A DNA stretch of 64,000 bases, from the NCBI RefSeq assembly GCF_007197885.1, contig NZ_VKKG01000001.1, positions 642,334 through 706,333 of the forward strand. Direction: 5' to 3'. The position numbers were made by a program, and so were the translations under genes. Positions 8,107 to 16,683 of the stretch are shown piece by piece. Source of the stretch: Tessaracoccus rhinocerotis. GTDB lineage: Bacteria > Actinomycetota > Actinomycetes > Propionibacteriales > Propionibacteriaceae. Position 1 is the first letter of the stretch. Every line of letters begins with the position of its first letter. Under the pieces are notes generated by a model. That model was not told the origin of the DNA, made no database searches, and worked only from the letters and a program-made list of their open reading frames with translations.

Positions 8107-8898
8107 TCAGTCCAGCAACGTGCGGTCCGACAGGGAGGCTCCCTTGATCCGGCCGAACTCTGCGAGCAGGTTCTCGGGCGTCGTGGTCCGCTTGCGCTCC
8201 TCGTCGACCTCCAGGACGATCTCGCCCTCGTGCATCATGATCAGCCGGTTGCCGAGCTCGATCGCCTGGTGCATGTTGTGCGTCACCATCAAGGCCGTCA
8301 GGTTGTGGCGCTCGACGGCTTCCTTGGTCAGGCGTGTGATCAGCTCGGCACGGGATGGGTCGAGCGCGGCCGTGTGCTCGTCGAGGAGGAGGATCGAAGG
8401 CTCCAGGTAGGTTGCCATCAACAGGCTCAGGGCCTGCCGCTGGCCGCCGGAGAGCATGCCCACCCGCAGCTGGAGCCGGTCCTCCAGCCCGAGCTCGAGA
8501 GTCGCGAGTGCCTCGCGGAAGACGTCGCGGCGATCCTTGGTCACGGCCATCCTGAGCCCACGGGACTTGCCGCGGTGGAAGGCGATGGCGAGGTTCTCCT
8601 CGATGGTCAGGTGGGGGCTGGTGCCCGCCATGGGGTCCTGGAACACCCTGGAGACCCAGCGGGCGCGCCGGTGCTCGGGCAACTGGGAGACGTCGAGGTC
8701 GTCGATCAGGACGGCCCCCTCCTCCGCCCGGTACCGGCCGGCGATGACGTTGAGGAGCGTGGACTTGCCGGCGCCGTTGGAGCCGATCACCGTGACGAAG
8801 TCGCCCTCGACGAGGCTGAGGCTCAGCCGGCGCAGGGCGACCCGCTCGTTGTTGGTGCCGGGGAAGAACTTCTTGGTGACCGAATCGATCTTGAGCAT
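8107..8898 (-). CDS. ABC transporter ATP-binding protein, TrpZ-like
   Basis: The product is 263 aa with Walker A GSNGAGKST (39-47), the signature LSGGQRQ (149-155), and a Walker B ending in LLLDE (E174) followed by the H-loop TH of MVTHNM. It energises import with the permease whose stop codon it overlaps by one base. The set of lipoprotein, one permease and one ATPase matches the TrpXYZ type of importers. The ligand (tryptophan, tyrosine or another small molecule) is not determined by sequence. Confidence 0.92.
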   Translation of the reverse strand: MLKIDSVTKKFFPGTNNERVALRRLSLSLVEGDFVTVIGSNGAGKSTLLNVIAGRYRAEEGAVLIDDLDVSQLPEHRRARWVSRVFQDPMAGTSPHLTIEENLAIAFHRGKSRGLRMAVTKDRRDVFREALATLELGLEDRLQLRVGMLSGGQRQALSLLMATYLEPSILLLDEHTAALDPSRAELITRLTKEAVERHNLTALMVTHNMHQAIELGNRLIMMHEGEIVLEVDEERKRTTTPENLLAEFGRIKGASLSDRTLLD

Positions 8899-9797
8899 CA
8901 GCTGACACCTGCCTCTGCGACTCGGCGGCGCCGCATCCGCGCGCGCATCGCCTTGACTGCCGGGACCTGGGGCACCACGAGCGCGACCACGACCAGTACC
9001 GCGGACACGAGCTTCATGTCGTTCGGGTTCAGGTTGGCGTTGAGCGCGAGTTGGATCACCACCCGATAGATCACGGAGCCCGCCATCGCCGCGAGGATCG
9101 CCTGCCAGACCGCGGTCATCCCGAACAGCGCCTGGCCTATGATCACCGAGGCGAGGCCCGCGACGATCAGGCCGATCCCCATCGAGATGTCCGCGTAGCC
9201 CTGGTACTGCGCCAGCAGCGAGCCGCACAGCGCCACGAGCCCGTTGGACAGCGCGAGCCCGACGATCTTGGCCGTGCCGGTGTTGATGCCCTGGCTGCGG
9301 GCCATCAGTTCGTTGTCCCCCGTCGCCCGCAGGGCGACGCCGTAGCCGGTTCCGAGGAACCAGTAGAGGATGGCTCCGATGGCGACGGCTCCCACTGTGA
9401 GGAACCCGGCGCTGCCCCACGTGCCGAGCAGCCCTGCCTCCCGCAGTGGCGTCATGATGGTGGACTCCCGCAGCAGCGGTACGTTCGACTTGCCCATGAT
9501 GCGCAGGTTGATGGAGTACAGCGCGATCTGCGTCAGGATGCCCGCCAGCAGCGGGTTGATGTTGCCCAGCACGTGCAGCAGCCCCGTCACCACTCCGGCG
9601 AGCACGCCCGAGAGCGTACCCGCGAGCATCGCAACCGCCACGGGCACGTCGGAGATGATCAGCACGGCGGTGACGGCCGCGCCGGTGGTGTAGGAGCCGT
9701 CGATGGTGAGGTCCGGGAAGTCCAGGACGCGATAGGTGAGATAGACCCCCACGGCCATCACCGCGTAGAGGAGTCCCAGCTCGACTGCTGTGATCAT
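8898..9797 (-). CDS. ABC transporter permease, TrpY-like
   Basis: The 299-aa integral membrane protein has eight or more hydrophobic segments and belongs to the branched-chain-amino-acid-type permease family (BPD_transp_2). DFPDLTIDGSYTTGAAV near the N-terminus is characteristic of the TrpY subgroup. A single permease gene implies a homodimeric channel. The gene lies 22 nt after the binding-protein gene and its stop overlaps the ATPase ATG (TGATG), so all three are co-transcribed. Confidence 0.92.
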   Translation of the reverse strand: MITAVELGLLYAVMAVGVYLTYRVLDFPDLTIDGSYTTGAAVTAVLIISDVPVAVAMLAGTLSGVLAGVVTGLLHVLGNINPLLAGILTQIALYSINLRIMGKSNVPLLRESTIMTPLREAGLLGTWGSAGFLTVGAVAIGAILYWFLGTGYGVALRATGDNELMARSQGINTGTAKIVGLALSNGLVALCGSLLAQYQGYADISMGIGLIVAGLASVIIGQALFGMTAVWQAILAAMAGSVIYRVVIQLALNANLNPNDMKLVSAVLVVVALVVPQVPAVKAMRARMRRRRVAEAGVS

Positions 9798-9819
9798 GGC
9801 CTGTGGGGTTCCGTCTGGG

Positions 9820-10806
9820 TCAGAAGGTGTTGCCGGCGCGCTCGACGACCGCGTCGGGGATGGTCACGCCCATGCGCTCGGCGGCGTCCGGGTTGATGCT
9901 CAGCATGAACTCCTCCTGGACCCGGACCGGCATCTCCGCAGGCTCGGAGCCCTCGAGGATCTCGATCGCCATGATGGCCGCGTCGCGTCCCTGCTGCTCG
10001 TAGTCGACGGTGAGGGATGCGATGGCGCCGCGCTCGACGGAGCCCTCGTCCGAGGACACCACTGGCAGCCCGCTGCCCTCGGCGACCTGCAGCAGCGCCT
10101 CGATGGCGGCCACGACGTTGTTGTCGGTGGGCACGTAGAACGCGTCGACGTCGAGGGACTCGGCGGCCTGCTGCACCTCCGAGGAGTTGGACACGGCTGC
10201 CTTCTCAATGGTCAGGCCGAGTTCGGCCGCAGCCGCCTCGGCGGCCTCCACCTGCACCTCGGAGTTGATCTCACCCGAGGAGTACACGATGCCGACGGTC
10301 TTGACGTCGGGCGCGATCTCGAGGAGCAGCTCCAGCTGGCCGTCGACGGGGTTCATGTCCGAAACGCCGGTGACGTTGCCCCCGGGCGCGTCCCAGCTCG
10401 CCACGAGCTCGGCGGCGACGGGGTCGGTGACGGCTGCGAAGACCACCGGCTGCTCCGGGATCACCTGGGCGACGGCCTGGGCGGCCGGGGTGGCGATGGC
10501 CAGGACGAGGTCCTTCTCGTCCTGGGCGAACTGGTTGGCGATCTGGGTCAGCGTCGCCTGGTCCGCCTCCGGGTTCTGGACCTCGACGTTGATGGTGTCG
10601 CCGTCGACGTAGCCTGCAGCCTCGAGCTCCGCGATGAACCCGGTCTGGACGGCGTCGAGGGCGTCGTGCGAGACGTACTGCACGATGCCGATCTCGAGTG
10701 GGGAGTCGCCGCTGGGCGTCTCCTGGTTCCCCTCGGCGCCACCGCAGGCGGTCAGGGCGAGTGCGGCGGCGGCGCTGGTGGCAACGAAGTACTTGCGGAG
10801 GTTCAT
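9820..10806 (-). CDS. ABC transporter substrate-binding lipoprotein, TrpX-like
   Basis: The product is 328 aa, with a lipoprotein signal peptide whose lipobox is LTAC (C21), so it is anchored outside the membrane. Segments such as IGIVQYVSHDALD, FAAVTDPVAAELV and YVPTDNNVV are typical of the ABC_sub_bind (TrpX) family of periplasmic-binding-like proteins. It delivers a small organic solute, probably an aromatic amino acid or related compound, to the downstream permease. A TAGAGT -10 candidate lies at 10853-10858 (minus strand), about 47 nt before the ATG, with no evident attenuator or T-box between them. Confidence 0.92.
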   Translation of the reverse strand: MNLRKYFVATSAAAALALTACGGAEGNQETPSGDSPLEIGIVQYVSHDALDAVQTGFIAELEAAGYVDGDTINVEVQNPEADQATLTQIANQFAQDEKDLVLAIATPAAQAVAQVIPEQPVVFAAVTDPVAAELVASWDAPGGNVTGVSDMNPVDGQLELLLEIAPDVKTVGIVYSSGEINSEVQVEAAEAAAAELGLTIEKAAVSNSSEVQQAAESLDVDAFYVPTDNNVVAAIEALLQVAEGSGLPVVSSDEGSVERGAIASLTVDYEQQGRDAAIMAIEILEGSEPAEMPVRVQEEFMLSINPDAAERMGVTIPDAVVERAGNTF

Positions 10807-10870
10807 GCGGGTTTCCTGTTCTGCGATGAGACTGTCGCGTCGGCCTGCACGGACTCTACCGCAACGAGAA

Positions 10871-10900
10871 GGAGGGACCCGGCGGATGCCGGGCCCCTCC
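10871..10900 (-). terminator. Terminator of the rplQ operon
   Basis: The inverted repeat is 10871-10882 with 10889-10900 (one mismatch, loop GGAT-like). It is followed on the minus strand by TTCTCGTT and ends the infA-rplQ transcript 22 nt after rplQ. Confidence 0.75.
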
Positions 10901-10922
10901 TGGGCGTGAACTGCTCAGCAGG

Positions 10923-11516
10923 TCACTTCTCGTCTGCAGCCTCTTCGGTGGCTTCCTCGGACGTGGTCGCCCCAGCCTCGGCCGTGGGCTCCTCGACGTC
11001 GGCGGCCTCGGTGGCCTCGACCTCTTCGGTGTCCTCCACTGCGGGGGCCTCTTCCTCGGACTTGGTGGCCTTGGACTTGGACTTCGACTCGGCCTTGGGC
11101 GCCTCGGACTTGGCAGCGGCGCGCGGGGCCTTGGCGCGGTTGGCGCGAGACTCCTCCACCGACTCGGTGATGACCTCGATGATGGCCATCGGGGCGTTGT
11201 CACCCTTGCGGGGGCCGATCTTCGTGATGCGGGTGTAACCGCCCTCACGTCCCTCGAGAGCAGGTGCGATCTCGGCGAACAGCGTGTGCACCACGGACTG
11301 GTCGGTGATCGACTGCAGCACCAGACGACGCGAGGCGAGATCGCCGCGCTTGGCCTTGGTGATCAGCTTCTCGGCCAGGGGCTGCACGCGGCGGGCCTTG
11401 GTCTCGGTGGTGGTGACGCGGCCGTGCTCGAAGAGCTGGGTGGCCAGGTTGCGCAGGATGATGCGCTCGTGGGTGGGGCTACCGCCCAGGCGGGGTCCCT
11501 TGGTTGGCTTCGGCAT
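10923..11516 (-). CDS. rplQ: 50S ribosomal protein L17 with long C-terminal extension
   Basis: The product is 197 aa. Residues 1-120 are canonical L17 ([19 protein letters not shown] at the start), which binds 23S rRNA near the exit-tunnel side of the large subunit. About 75 further residues are rich in Ala, Glu, Lys and Thr, a low-complexity tail seen in many actinobacterial L17 proteins and absent from E. coli. It is the last gene of the infA-rpmJ-rpsM-rpsK-rpsD-rpoA-rplQ group, 41 nt after rpoA, and is followed by a terminator. Confidence 0.98.
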   Translation of the reverse strand: MPKPTKGPRLGGSPTHERIILRNLATQLFEHGRVTTTETKARRVQPLAEKLITKAKRGDLASRRLVLQSITDQSVVHTLFAEIAPALEGREGGYTRITKIGPRKGDNAPMAIIEVITESVEESRANRAKAPRAAAKSEAPKAESKSKSKATKSEEEAPAVEDTEEVEATEAADVEEPTAEAGATTSEEATEEAADEK

Positions 11517-11557
11517 GAAGGTATCTCTTTCGGTTCAGTCCGAGCAGTGCTCGGGGA

Positions 11558-12601
11558 TCAGTACTGCTCGGTCTCGGTGAGGTCGTCCTCGGCCTCGTCG
11601 GCTCCGGCCTCGTCCTCGTTCTCCTCGTCGTAGGCCTCGATGACCTGCAGCGGATCGAAGTCCGGGGCGGAGTCACGCAGGGCGAGCCCAAGGTTGTGGA
11701 GGGTGACCTTCACCTCGAGGATCGACTTGGAGCCGAAGTTGCGGATGTCGAGGAGGTCCTCCTCGCTGCGGGCGACGAGCTCGCCGACGGTGTGGATACC
11801 TTCGCGCTTCAGGCAGTTGTAGGAGCGCACGGACAGGTCCAACTCCTCCACCGGGAGGCTCAGCGACTCCGCGATCTGCTCGTCGACGGGCGACGGGCCG
11901 ATCTCGATGCCCTCTGCGGCGACGTTGAGCTCGCGGGCCAGCCCGAACAGCTCGACGAGCGTGGTGCCGGCAGAGGCGATGGCGTCACGAGGAGCCATCG
12001 AGGGCTTGGTCTCGACATCGATGATCAGGCGGTCGAAGTCGGTGCGCTGGGCCACGCGGGTGGCCTCCACCTTGTAGGTGACCTTCAGCACCGGCGAGTA
12101 GATCGAGTCCACGGGGATGCGACCGATCTCGGCCTCGGGGTCCTTGTTCTGGACGCTCGAGACGTAGCCACGGCCGCGCTCCACGACGAGCTCCATCTCG
12201 AGCTTGCCGTTGTCGTTGAGGGTGGCGATGTGGAGTTCCGGGTTGTGGATCTCGACGCCGGCCGGGGGCTGGATGTCACCGGCGGTGACGGCTCCGGCGC
12301 CGGACTTGCGCAGGTACATGACCACGGGCTCGTCCTCCTCCGAGGACAGGACGAGTCCCTTGAGGTTCAGGATGATCTCGGTGACGTCCTCGACGACACC
12401 CTCCACGGTGGAGAACTCGTGCTGGTTGCCCTCGACCTTGACGCTGGTCACCGAGGCTCCTGGGATGGACGAGAGCAGGGTGCGGCGCAGGGAGTTGCCG
12501 AGGGTGTAGCCGAAGCCGGGCTCGAGGGGCTCGATGATGAACTTCGAGCGGAACTCGGAGACCGACTCCTCGGAGAGGATGGGTCGCTGTGCGATGAGCA
12601 T
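11558..12601 (-). CDS. rpoA: RNA polymerase alpha subunit
   Basis: The product is 347 aa. The N-terminal assembly domain begins [12 protein letters not shown] and contains [21 protein letters not shown]. The C-terminal domain ([31 protein letters not shown]) contacts UP-element DNA and activators. The protein ends in an acidic tail ([16 protein letters not shown]). The ATG at 12601, preceded by GGAAGGAAACAA, is chosen over an upstream in-frame start at 12658 because it gives the family N-terminus. A 131-nt gap with two hairpins separates it from rpsD. Confidence 0.98.
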   Translation of the reverse strand: MLIAQRPILSEESVSEFRSKFIIEPLEPGFGYTLGNSLRRTLLSSIPGASVTSVKVEGNQHEFSTVEGVVEDVTEIILNLKGLVLSSEEDEPVVMYLRKSGAGAVTAGDIQPPAGVEIHNPELHIATLNDNGKLEMELVVERGRGYVSSVQNKDPEAEIGRIPVDSIYSPVLKVTYKVEATRVAQRTDFDRLIIDVETKPSMAPRDAIASAGTTLVELFGLARELNVAAEGIEIGPSPVDEQIAESLSLPVEELDLSVRSYNCLKREGIHTVGELVARSEEDLLDIRNFGSKSILEVKVTLHNLGLALRDSAPDFDPLQVIEAYDEENEDEAGADEAEDDLTETEQY

Positions 12602-12643
12602 TTGTTTCCTTCCCGCGCCGACCACTATTTGAGGGCGCGAAAC

Positions 12644-12668
12644 CCGGCAGGGAACCACTCCCTGCCGG
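12644..12668 (-). terminator. Hairpin in the rpsD-rpoA gap (leader side)
   Basis: A perfect 10-bp inverted repeat CCGGCAGGGA/TCCCTGCCGG (loop ACCAC) sits 43 nt before the rpoA start. It lacks a T-tract, so it may attenuate, stabilise or protect the mRNA rather than fully terminate. Confidence 0.55.
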
Positions 12669-12689
12669 ACGGGCCCGAGGGCCCAAGAT

Positions 12690-12721
12690 GGGGCCGGTCG
12701 ACTCAGGCGTCAACCGGCCCC
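12690..12721 (-). terminator. Hairpin directly after rpsD
   Basis: GGGGCCGGT (12690-12698) pairs with ACCGGCCCC (12713-12721) 11 nt after the rpsD stop. There is no T-tract. It may set the rpsD/rpoA expression ratio. Confidence 0.55.
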
Positions 12722-12732
12722 ACGGGGAGCTG

Positions 12733-13338
12733 CTACTTGGAGTAGAGCTCGACGATCATCTGCTCCTGGACGTCCACGACGATCTGCTCGCGGACGGGGA
12801 GCTGGTGGACCAGGATGCGCATCCGGTTCGGACGAGCCTCCAGCCAACCCGGGACGGAACGCTCGCCGTGGGTCTCACGGGCGACGACCAGCGGGTGCAG
12901 GTTCAGCGACTTCTCGGCGACGTCGATGATGTCGTGCGGCTTGACGCGGAACGACGGCACGTTCACGCGCTGGCCGTTGACCAGGAAGTGGCCGTGCACG
13001 ACGAGCTGGCGGGCCTGGCGACGGGTCGACGCGAAACCTGCGCGGTACACGACGTTGTCCAGACGCGACTCGAGGATCTGGAGGAGCTTCTCACCGGTCT
13101 TGCCGGGGTGGCGGTCAGCTTCCTCGTAGTAGCGACGGAACTGCTTCTCCAGCACTCCGTACGCGAAACGAGCCTTCTGCTTCTCCTTGAGCTGCAGCGA
13201 GTACTCGGAGTCCTTCGTGCGGCCACGGCCGTGGACGCCCGGAGGGTAGGGGCGGCGTTCAAACGCCTGGTCATTGCCAACGAGGTCCGTGCCGAGGCGA
13301 CGGGACTTCTTGGTCATTGGGCCGGTGTAACGAGCCAT
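12733..13338 (-). CDS. rpsD: 30S ribosomal protein S4
   Basis: The product is 201 aa. S4 nucleates 16S 5'-domain assembly and in E. coli represses the alpha operon. The S4 RNA-binding domain is evident (residues about 91-150, including RRQARQLVVHGHFLVNG). The N-terminus lacks the four cysteines of the zinc-binding S4 form, so this is the zinc-free version. It precedes rpoA, separated by two hairpins. Confidence 0.98.
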   Translation of the reverse strand: MARYTGPMTKKSRRLGTDLVGNDQAFERRPYPPGVHGRGRTKDSEYSLQLKEKQKARFAYGVLEKQFRRYYEEADRHPGKTGEKLLQILESRLDNVVYRAGFASTRRQARQLVVHGHFLVNGQRVNVPSFRVKPHDIIDVAEKSLNLHPLVVARETHGERSVPGWLEARPNRMRILVHQLPVREQIVVDVQEQMIVELYSK

Positions 13339-13370
13339 TTTCTTTCAGTCCTTTTCTAGTCTCGGGCGGA

Positions 13371-13781
13371 TCAGACGCGACGGCGCTTGGGCGGGCGGCA
13401 GCCGTTGTGCGGCACCGGCGTCACGTCGGAGATGGTTCCGACCTCGAGGCCGACGGCGCCCAGCGAGCGAATCGCGGTCTCACGGCCCGAGCCGGGGCCC
13501 TTGACGAACACGTCGACGCGCTTCATGCCGTGCTCCATGGCACGACGGCCAGCGGCCTCGGCGGCCATCTGGGCGGCGAAGGGGGTCGACTTGCGCGAGC
13601 CCTTGAAGCCGACGGTGCCGGCGGAGGCCCATGCGATCACGGCGCCGTTGGGGTCCGTGATGGAAATGATGGTGTTGTTGAAGGTGCTCTTGATGTGAGC
13701 CTGGCCCGCGAGGACGTTCTTCTTCTCCTTGCGGCGCACCTTCGTCTTGGCGGCGGATGCCTTGCGGCTTGCAGTAGCCAT
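13371..13781 (-). CDS. rpsK: 30S ribosomal protein S11
   Basis: The product is 136 aa. S11 lies on the 30S platform and contacts the E-site region. Family segments are [18 protein letters not shown] and the basic C-terminus [12 protein letters not shown]. The N-terminal 20 residues are Lys/Ala-rich. It lies 32 nt upstream of rpsD and 43 nt downstream of rpsM in the same operon. Confidence 0.98.
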   Translation of the reverse strand: MATASRKASAAKTKVRRKEKKNVLAGQAHIKSTFNNTIISITDPNGAVIAWASAGTVGFKGSRKSTPFAAQMAAEAAGRRAMEHGMKRVDVFVKGPGSGRETAIRSLGAVGLEVGTISDVTPVPHNGCRPPKRRRV

Positions 13782-13824
13782 AAGTCTTGGTTTCTCCTGT
13801 GTCCTGTTTCAGCTCACCCGGGGG

Positions 13825-14199
13825 TCAGCGTGCCTTCTTCTTGCCGGCAACTGCCTTCTTCTTGCCCTTGCGTGTGCGGGCATTGGTGCGGGTGCGCTGG
13901 CCACGAACGGGCAGGCCGCTGCGGTGGCGACGACCCTGGTAGTTGCCGATCTCGACCTTGCGGCGGATGTCGGCTGCGACGCTACGGCGAAGGTCACCTT
14001 CGATTTCGTAGTTGCCTTCGATGTGGTCGCGGAGGGCGACGAGCTGGTCGTCGTTGAGCTCGTGGACACGGAGGTCGCCACTGATACCAGTGGCGGCGAG
14101 GGTCTCGGCGGCGCGGGTACGTCCGACGCCGAAGATGTAGGTGAGTGCGACTTCCAGGCGCTTTTCGCGCGGGAGGTCAACACCAGCGAGGCGTGCCAT
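13825..14199 (-). CDS. rpsM: 30S ribosomal protein S13
   Basis: The product is 124 aa. S13 sits on the 30S head, contacts the P-site tRNA through its C-terminal tail and forms bridges to the 50S subunit. The start [14 protein letters not shown] is used, because an upstream ATG at 14217 would add six atypical residues. The C-terminal [16 protein letters not shown] tail is intact. The 266-nt gap back to rpmJ contains several GC hairpins (for example GGAGGT-GACT-ACCTCC at 14301-14316), and no gene is seen in it. Confidence 0.98.
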   Translation of the reverse strand: MARLAGVDLPREKRLEVALTYIFGVGRTRAAETLAATGISGDLRVHELNDDQLVALRDHIEGNYEIEGDLRRSVAADIRRKVEIGNYQGRRHRSGLPVRGQRTRTNARTRKGKKKAVAGKKKAR

Positions 14200-14465
14200 C
14201 AGGCGGTTACCTTTCATTGGTTTCGGTCCTGGCCCTGCGTACAGGGACCGGTCTGCGGACCGCGAAGGTGTGCGGCGTGAAGCTTCCCCGCTTGCCTTGC
14301 GGAGGTGACTACCTCCGACGGGGCCCCGGCCTTCGTCCGGGGGTGGGAGCCCACTCCGTGAGGAGTCGGACCCTTGCGTTCACGTGGTTTGTGTTGAGTT
14401 GTGTCGGGCGGGGTGGGCGTGCGCCCGTTCCGCGATGTTCTGTCGAGAACCGGACAGCGCTGGGC

Positions 14466-14579
14466 TCAGCCCTGGCGCTGCTTGTGACGAGGGTTCTCGC
14501 AGATCACCATCACACGACCGTGCCGGCGGATGACCTTGCACTTGTCGCAGATCTTCTTGACGCTCGGCTGAACCTTCAT
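14466..14579 (-). CDS. rpmJ: 50S ribosomal protein L36, zinc-binding form
   Basis: The product is 37 aa, a short gene that is easily missed. C11, C14, C27 and H32 form the zinc ribbon of the metal-containing L36 paralogue. This form is usually repressed and replaced by a zinc-free copy under zinc starvation in actinobacteria. No zinc-free copy is in this window. It lies between infA and rpsM as in most bacteria. Confidence 0.97.
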   Translation of the reverse strand: MKVQPSVKKICDKCKVIRRHGRVMVICENPRHKQRQG

Positions 14580-14751
14580 TCGAGCAACCTTTTCAATCGG
14601 CGATGAGGGTCCGGGGACCCCAATCAGTGGTGGATGAACTCGGCCCTTGTCCCGGCACCGCACGCGCAGGCGCGACTTGGTGACCGGATGTTGGACCGAC
14701 AGACCACTTTACGCCAAAACCGCCCGGTTCCCCAAATCCCCGGGAATGCGA

Positions 14752-14776
14752 AACGCCCGGCGGACGGCCGGGCGTT
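14752..14776 (-). terminator. Hairpin between infA and rpmJ
   Basis: AACGCCCGGC and its complement (loop of five) lie 18 nt after the infA stop. The tract that follows is T-poor (TCGCATTC), so partial termination is more likely than complete termination. Confidence 0.65.
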
Positions 14777-14794
14777 CATCTCCAGGACTGCTGG

Positions 14795-15016
14795 TCACTT
14801 GTGACGGTAGACGATGCGTCCTCGGGTCAGGTCGTAGGGGGAGAGTTCCACGACCACGCGGTCCGCAGGGAGGATGCGGATGTAGTGCTGCCGCATCTTG
14901 CCGCTGATCGTGGTCAGGACCTTGTGGCCGTTGGCGAGCTCAACGCGGAACATCGCGTTGGGCAGTGCCTCGACCACGGTGCCCTCGAGCTCGAGGGCTC
15001 CTTCTTTCTTCGCCAT
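14795..15016 (-). CDS. infA: Translation initiation factor IF-1
   Basis: The product is 73 aa, a single OB-fold that binds the 30S A site during initiation. The family sequence [20 protein letters not shown] and the [20 protein letters not shown] segment are intact and the length is standard. It is the first gene of the infA-rplQ group, with its own consensus-like promoter about 75 nt upstream. Confidence 0.98.
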   Translation of the reverse strand: MAKKEGALELEGTVVEALPNAMFRVELANGHKVLTTISGKMRQHYIRILPADRVVVELSPYDLTRGRIVYRHK

Positions 15017-15089
15017 ATGCTCTCAATCTTCGCTCGGACCCCGGTGCGCCGGGGCATTCCGGCCAGAAGAATTCCAGCCCGTCTCGGAT

Positions 15090-15117
15090 ATTTTACGCTC
15101 CCCCGCGGCGTTTCCAA
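15090..15117 (-). promoter_or_regulatory. infA operon promoter
   Basis: On the minus strand TTGGAA (15117-15112), a 16-nt spacer and TAAAAT (15095-15090). Confidence 0.7.
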
Positions 15118-15157
15118 AATCTCGGTCCGGATCCGGGCCACCCGGGGCCCGGATCGG

Positions 15158-15163
15158 TAGCGT
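15158..15163 (+). promoter_or_regulatory. -10 box of a leaderless transcript (TAGCGT)
   Basis: TAGCGT lies 6 nt before the ATG at 15170, with no Shine-Dalgarno sequence between them. Confidence 0.55.
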
Positions 15164-15169
15164 TGGGGC

Positions 15170-15451
15170 ATGAACCTCTACGCAGTCGAGTACTCCTACG
15201 TGACCGACGCCGCCGCACTGGACGAGCACCGTCCGGCCCACCGAGAGTTCCTCCGGGCGCTGCTGCCGACGCCGCTGGTGGTGGCCGGGGCCTACCAGGA
15301 GGCCGACTCCCCCGGTGCCCTGCTGCTCGTGCGCGCGGACAGCGACGCGGAGGTGGAGCAGCTGCTGGACGAGGACCCCTTCTGGCAGCGCAAGCTGATC
15401 ACGCAGCGTCGCGTCCGGTTGTGGAATCCCGGGATCGGGACCGTCCAGTAG
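15170..15451 (+). CDS. YciI-like protein
   Basis: The product is 93 aa, a small ferredoxin-like-fold protein of the YCII superfamily. DEHRPAHREFLRALL contains the conserved His region and GALLLVRADSDAEVEQLLDEDPF follows the family pattern. Some members are hydrolases or dehydrochlorinase-like, and most have no known substrate. The gene is divergent from infA and convergent with the zinc peptidase genes, so it is a single-gene unit with a leaderless promoter. Confidence 0.8.
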   Translation: MNLYAVEYSYVTDAAALDEHRPAHREFLRALLPTPLVVAGAYQEADSPGALLLVRADSDAEVEQLLDEDPFWQRKLITQRRVRLWNPGIGTVQ

Positions 15452-15473
15452 CCGGTCGCGGCGCAGGGGCAAG

Positions 15474-16628
15474 CTAGCGGACCCACTCGGAGCCGACGAG
15501 CCAGGTGTTGCACTCGGCCGCGTGGTCGCCGTAGAAACCACGCATCCCCCAGTAGGCCAGTGAATCCTTGCTGCCGTGGATGCCGTCGTCGAGGAAGCTG
15601 CGCAGGTGTGGCTCCAGGTGGTCGAACGACTCCTGTGTGAGGACGTGGGAGCGGTCCTTGCGCAGCATGCCCATGGAGAAGCAGGTGGCCTGGATCTCCA
15701 GGCGCCGCCAGACCTCGTCACCGCCCGGCAGGTCGCCCGTCACGGCATAGAACCCACCGAGAGCCTGCAGGTGGTGGCCGTACTCGTGCCCCACCAGGTC
15801 CTTGGCCCAGATCGGGTCGTACGCGGTGCCCAGGAGGAGGTCCTCCCCGAGGTAGATGGCTCCCCCGCCCGCGGAGCAGTAGAAGGCCGGGGCGGTGCTC
15901 GTCCCGCATGGTGAACTCACGGTGGAGCCCTCGTAGTAGTGGTGCGGGATCTCGTGGCTCGGGAGTCCGAGTGCGTCCAGGACGGGTCCCCAGGCCGACT
16001 GCACACACGCCAGCTGTGCTGTGGTGTGCTCCTGGAGCGTGGCCATGTCCTCCACGTACGCCGGCTCGGGGCAGCCCTCGGAGACCGGGAACCGGGCCGT
16101 GTACAGGTCGGACTGCTGCACCCTCACCCAGGCGGGGTCGGTGGAGTGGGGCGGTGGCAGCTCCCCGAAGTCGCGGGCCGGGGGCTGGAACGGCTCGGGC
16201 TCCGGCGGCGGCTCGGGCGCCGGATCCGGTTCGGGATCGGGTTCGGGTGTGGTCGGGGTCGGCTCGGGGGCGACGGTGGTGGCGACCACGGTCGTGGTCG
16301 CCGTCGGTTCGGAGACCACCGCCGAGACGCCGAGCAGGCCCAGCAGCAGGCCCGGGACCACCACCAGGACGACCATGGCGATCCCGCAGCCGAGCAGGAG
16401 GCCGCCACCACGCCTGCGCGCTGCCGTGCCGCGGGTGTGGTGCTGCGGTGCACGCCACCCGTGGGAAGCCGCGTGTGGCGAGGGCTGCCGGAAGCGGCCG
16501 TCGAACCCGAACGAGGAGTTCTGGAAGGTCCCGGGGCCCGGTTCGGGTCGAAACCCCGGCGGGGGCGGTCCGGGGCTCGGGATGGTGCCGGGGCCGGGCG
16601 CCGACCACGATCCGTCAGGGCGACTCAC
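15474..16628 (-). CDS. Membrane-anchored neutral zinc metallopeptidase, YpfJ-like (copy 1)
   Basis: The 384-aa product has a Pro/Gly-rich cytoplasmic N-terminus (1-70), one membrane segment (about 75-105, MVVLVVVPGLLLGLLG), a PT/PE-rich linker, and an extracellular catalytic domain. The zinc site is HEYGH (281-285) with a probable third ligand E311 in RRLEIQATCF, as in the YpfJ/putative neutral zinc metallopeptidase family. The start is GTG 16628. It lies 55 nt downstream of a paralogous peptidase with the same layout, so the pair arose by tandem duplication. Substrates are unknown. Confidence 0.85.
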   Translation of the reverse strand: MSRPDGSWSAPGPGTIPSPGPPPPGFRPEPGPGTFQNSSFGFDGRFRQPSPHAASHGWRAPQHHTRGTAARRRGGGLLLGCGIAMVVLVVVPGLLLGLLGVSAVVSEPTATTTVVATTVAPEPTPTTPEPDPEPDPAPEPPPEPEPFQPPARDFGELPPPHSTDPAWVRVQQSDLYTARFPVSEGCPEPAYVEDMATLQEHTTAQLACVQSAWGPVLDALGLPSHEIPHHYYEGSTVSSPCGTSTAPAFYCSAGGGAIYLGEDLLLGTAYDPIWAKDLVGHEYGHHLQALGGFYAVTGDLPGGDEVWRRLEIQATCFSMGMLRKDRSHVLTQESFDHLEPHLRSFLDDGIHGSKDSLAYWGMRGFYGDHAAECNTWLVGSEWVR

Positions 16629-16683
16629 TCGGGGATCCTCTCGGGGTGGGCCTGTCGGGGACCAAGTGTGCCCCGCTGGGGGC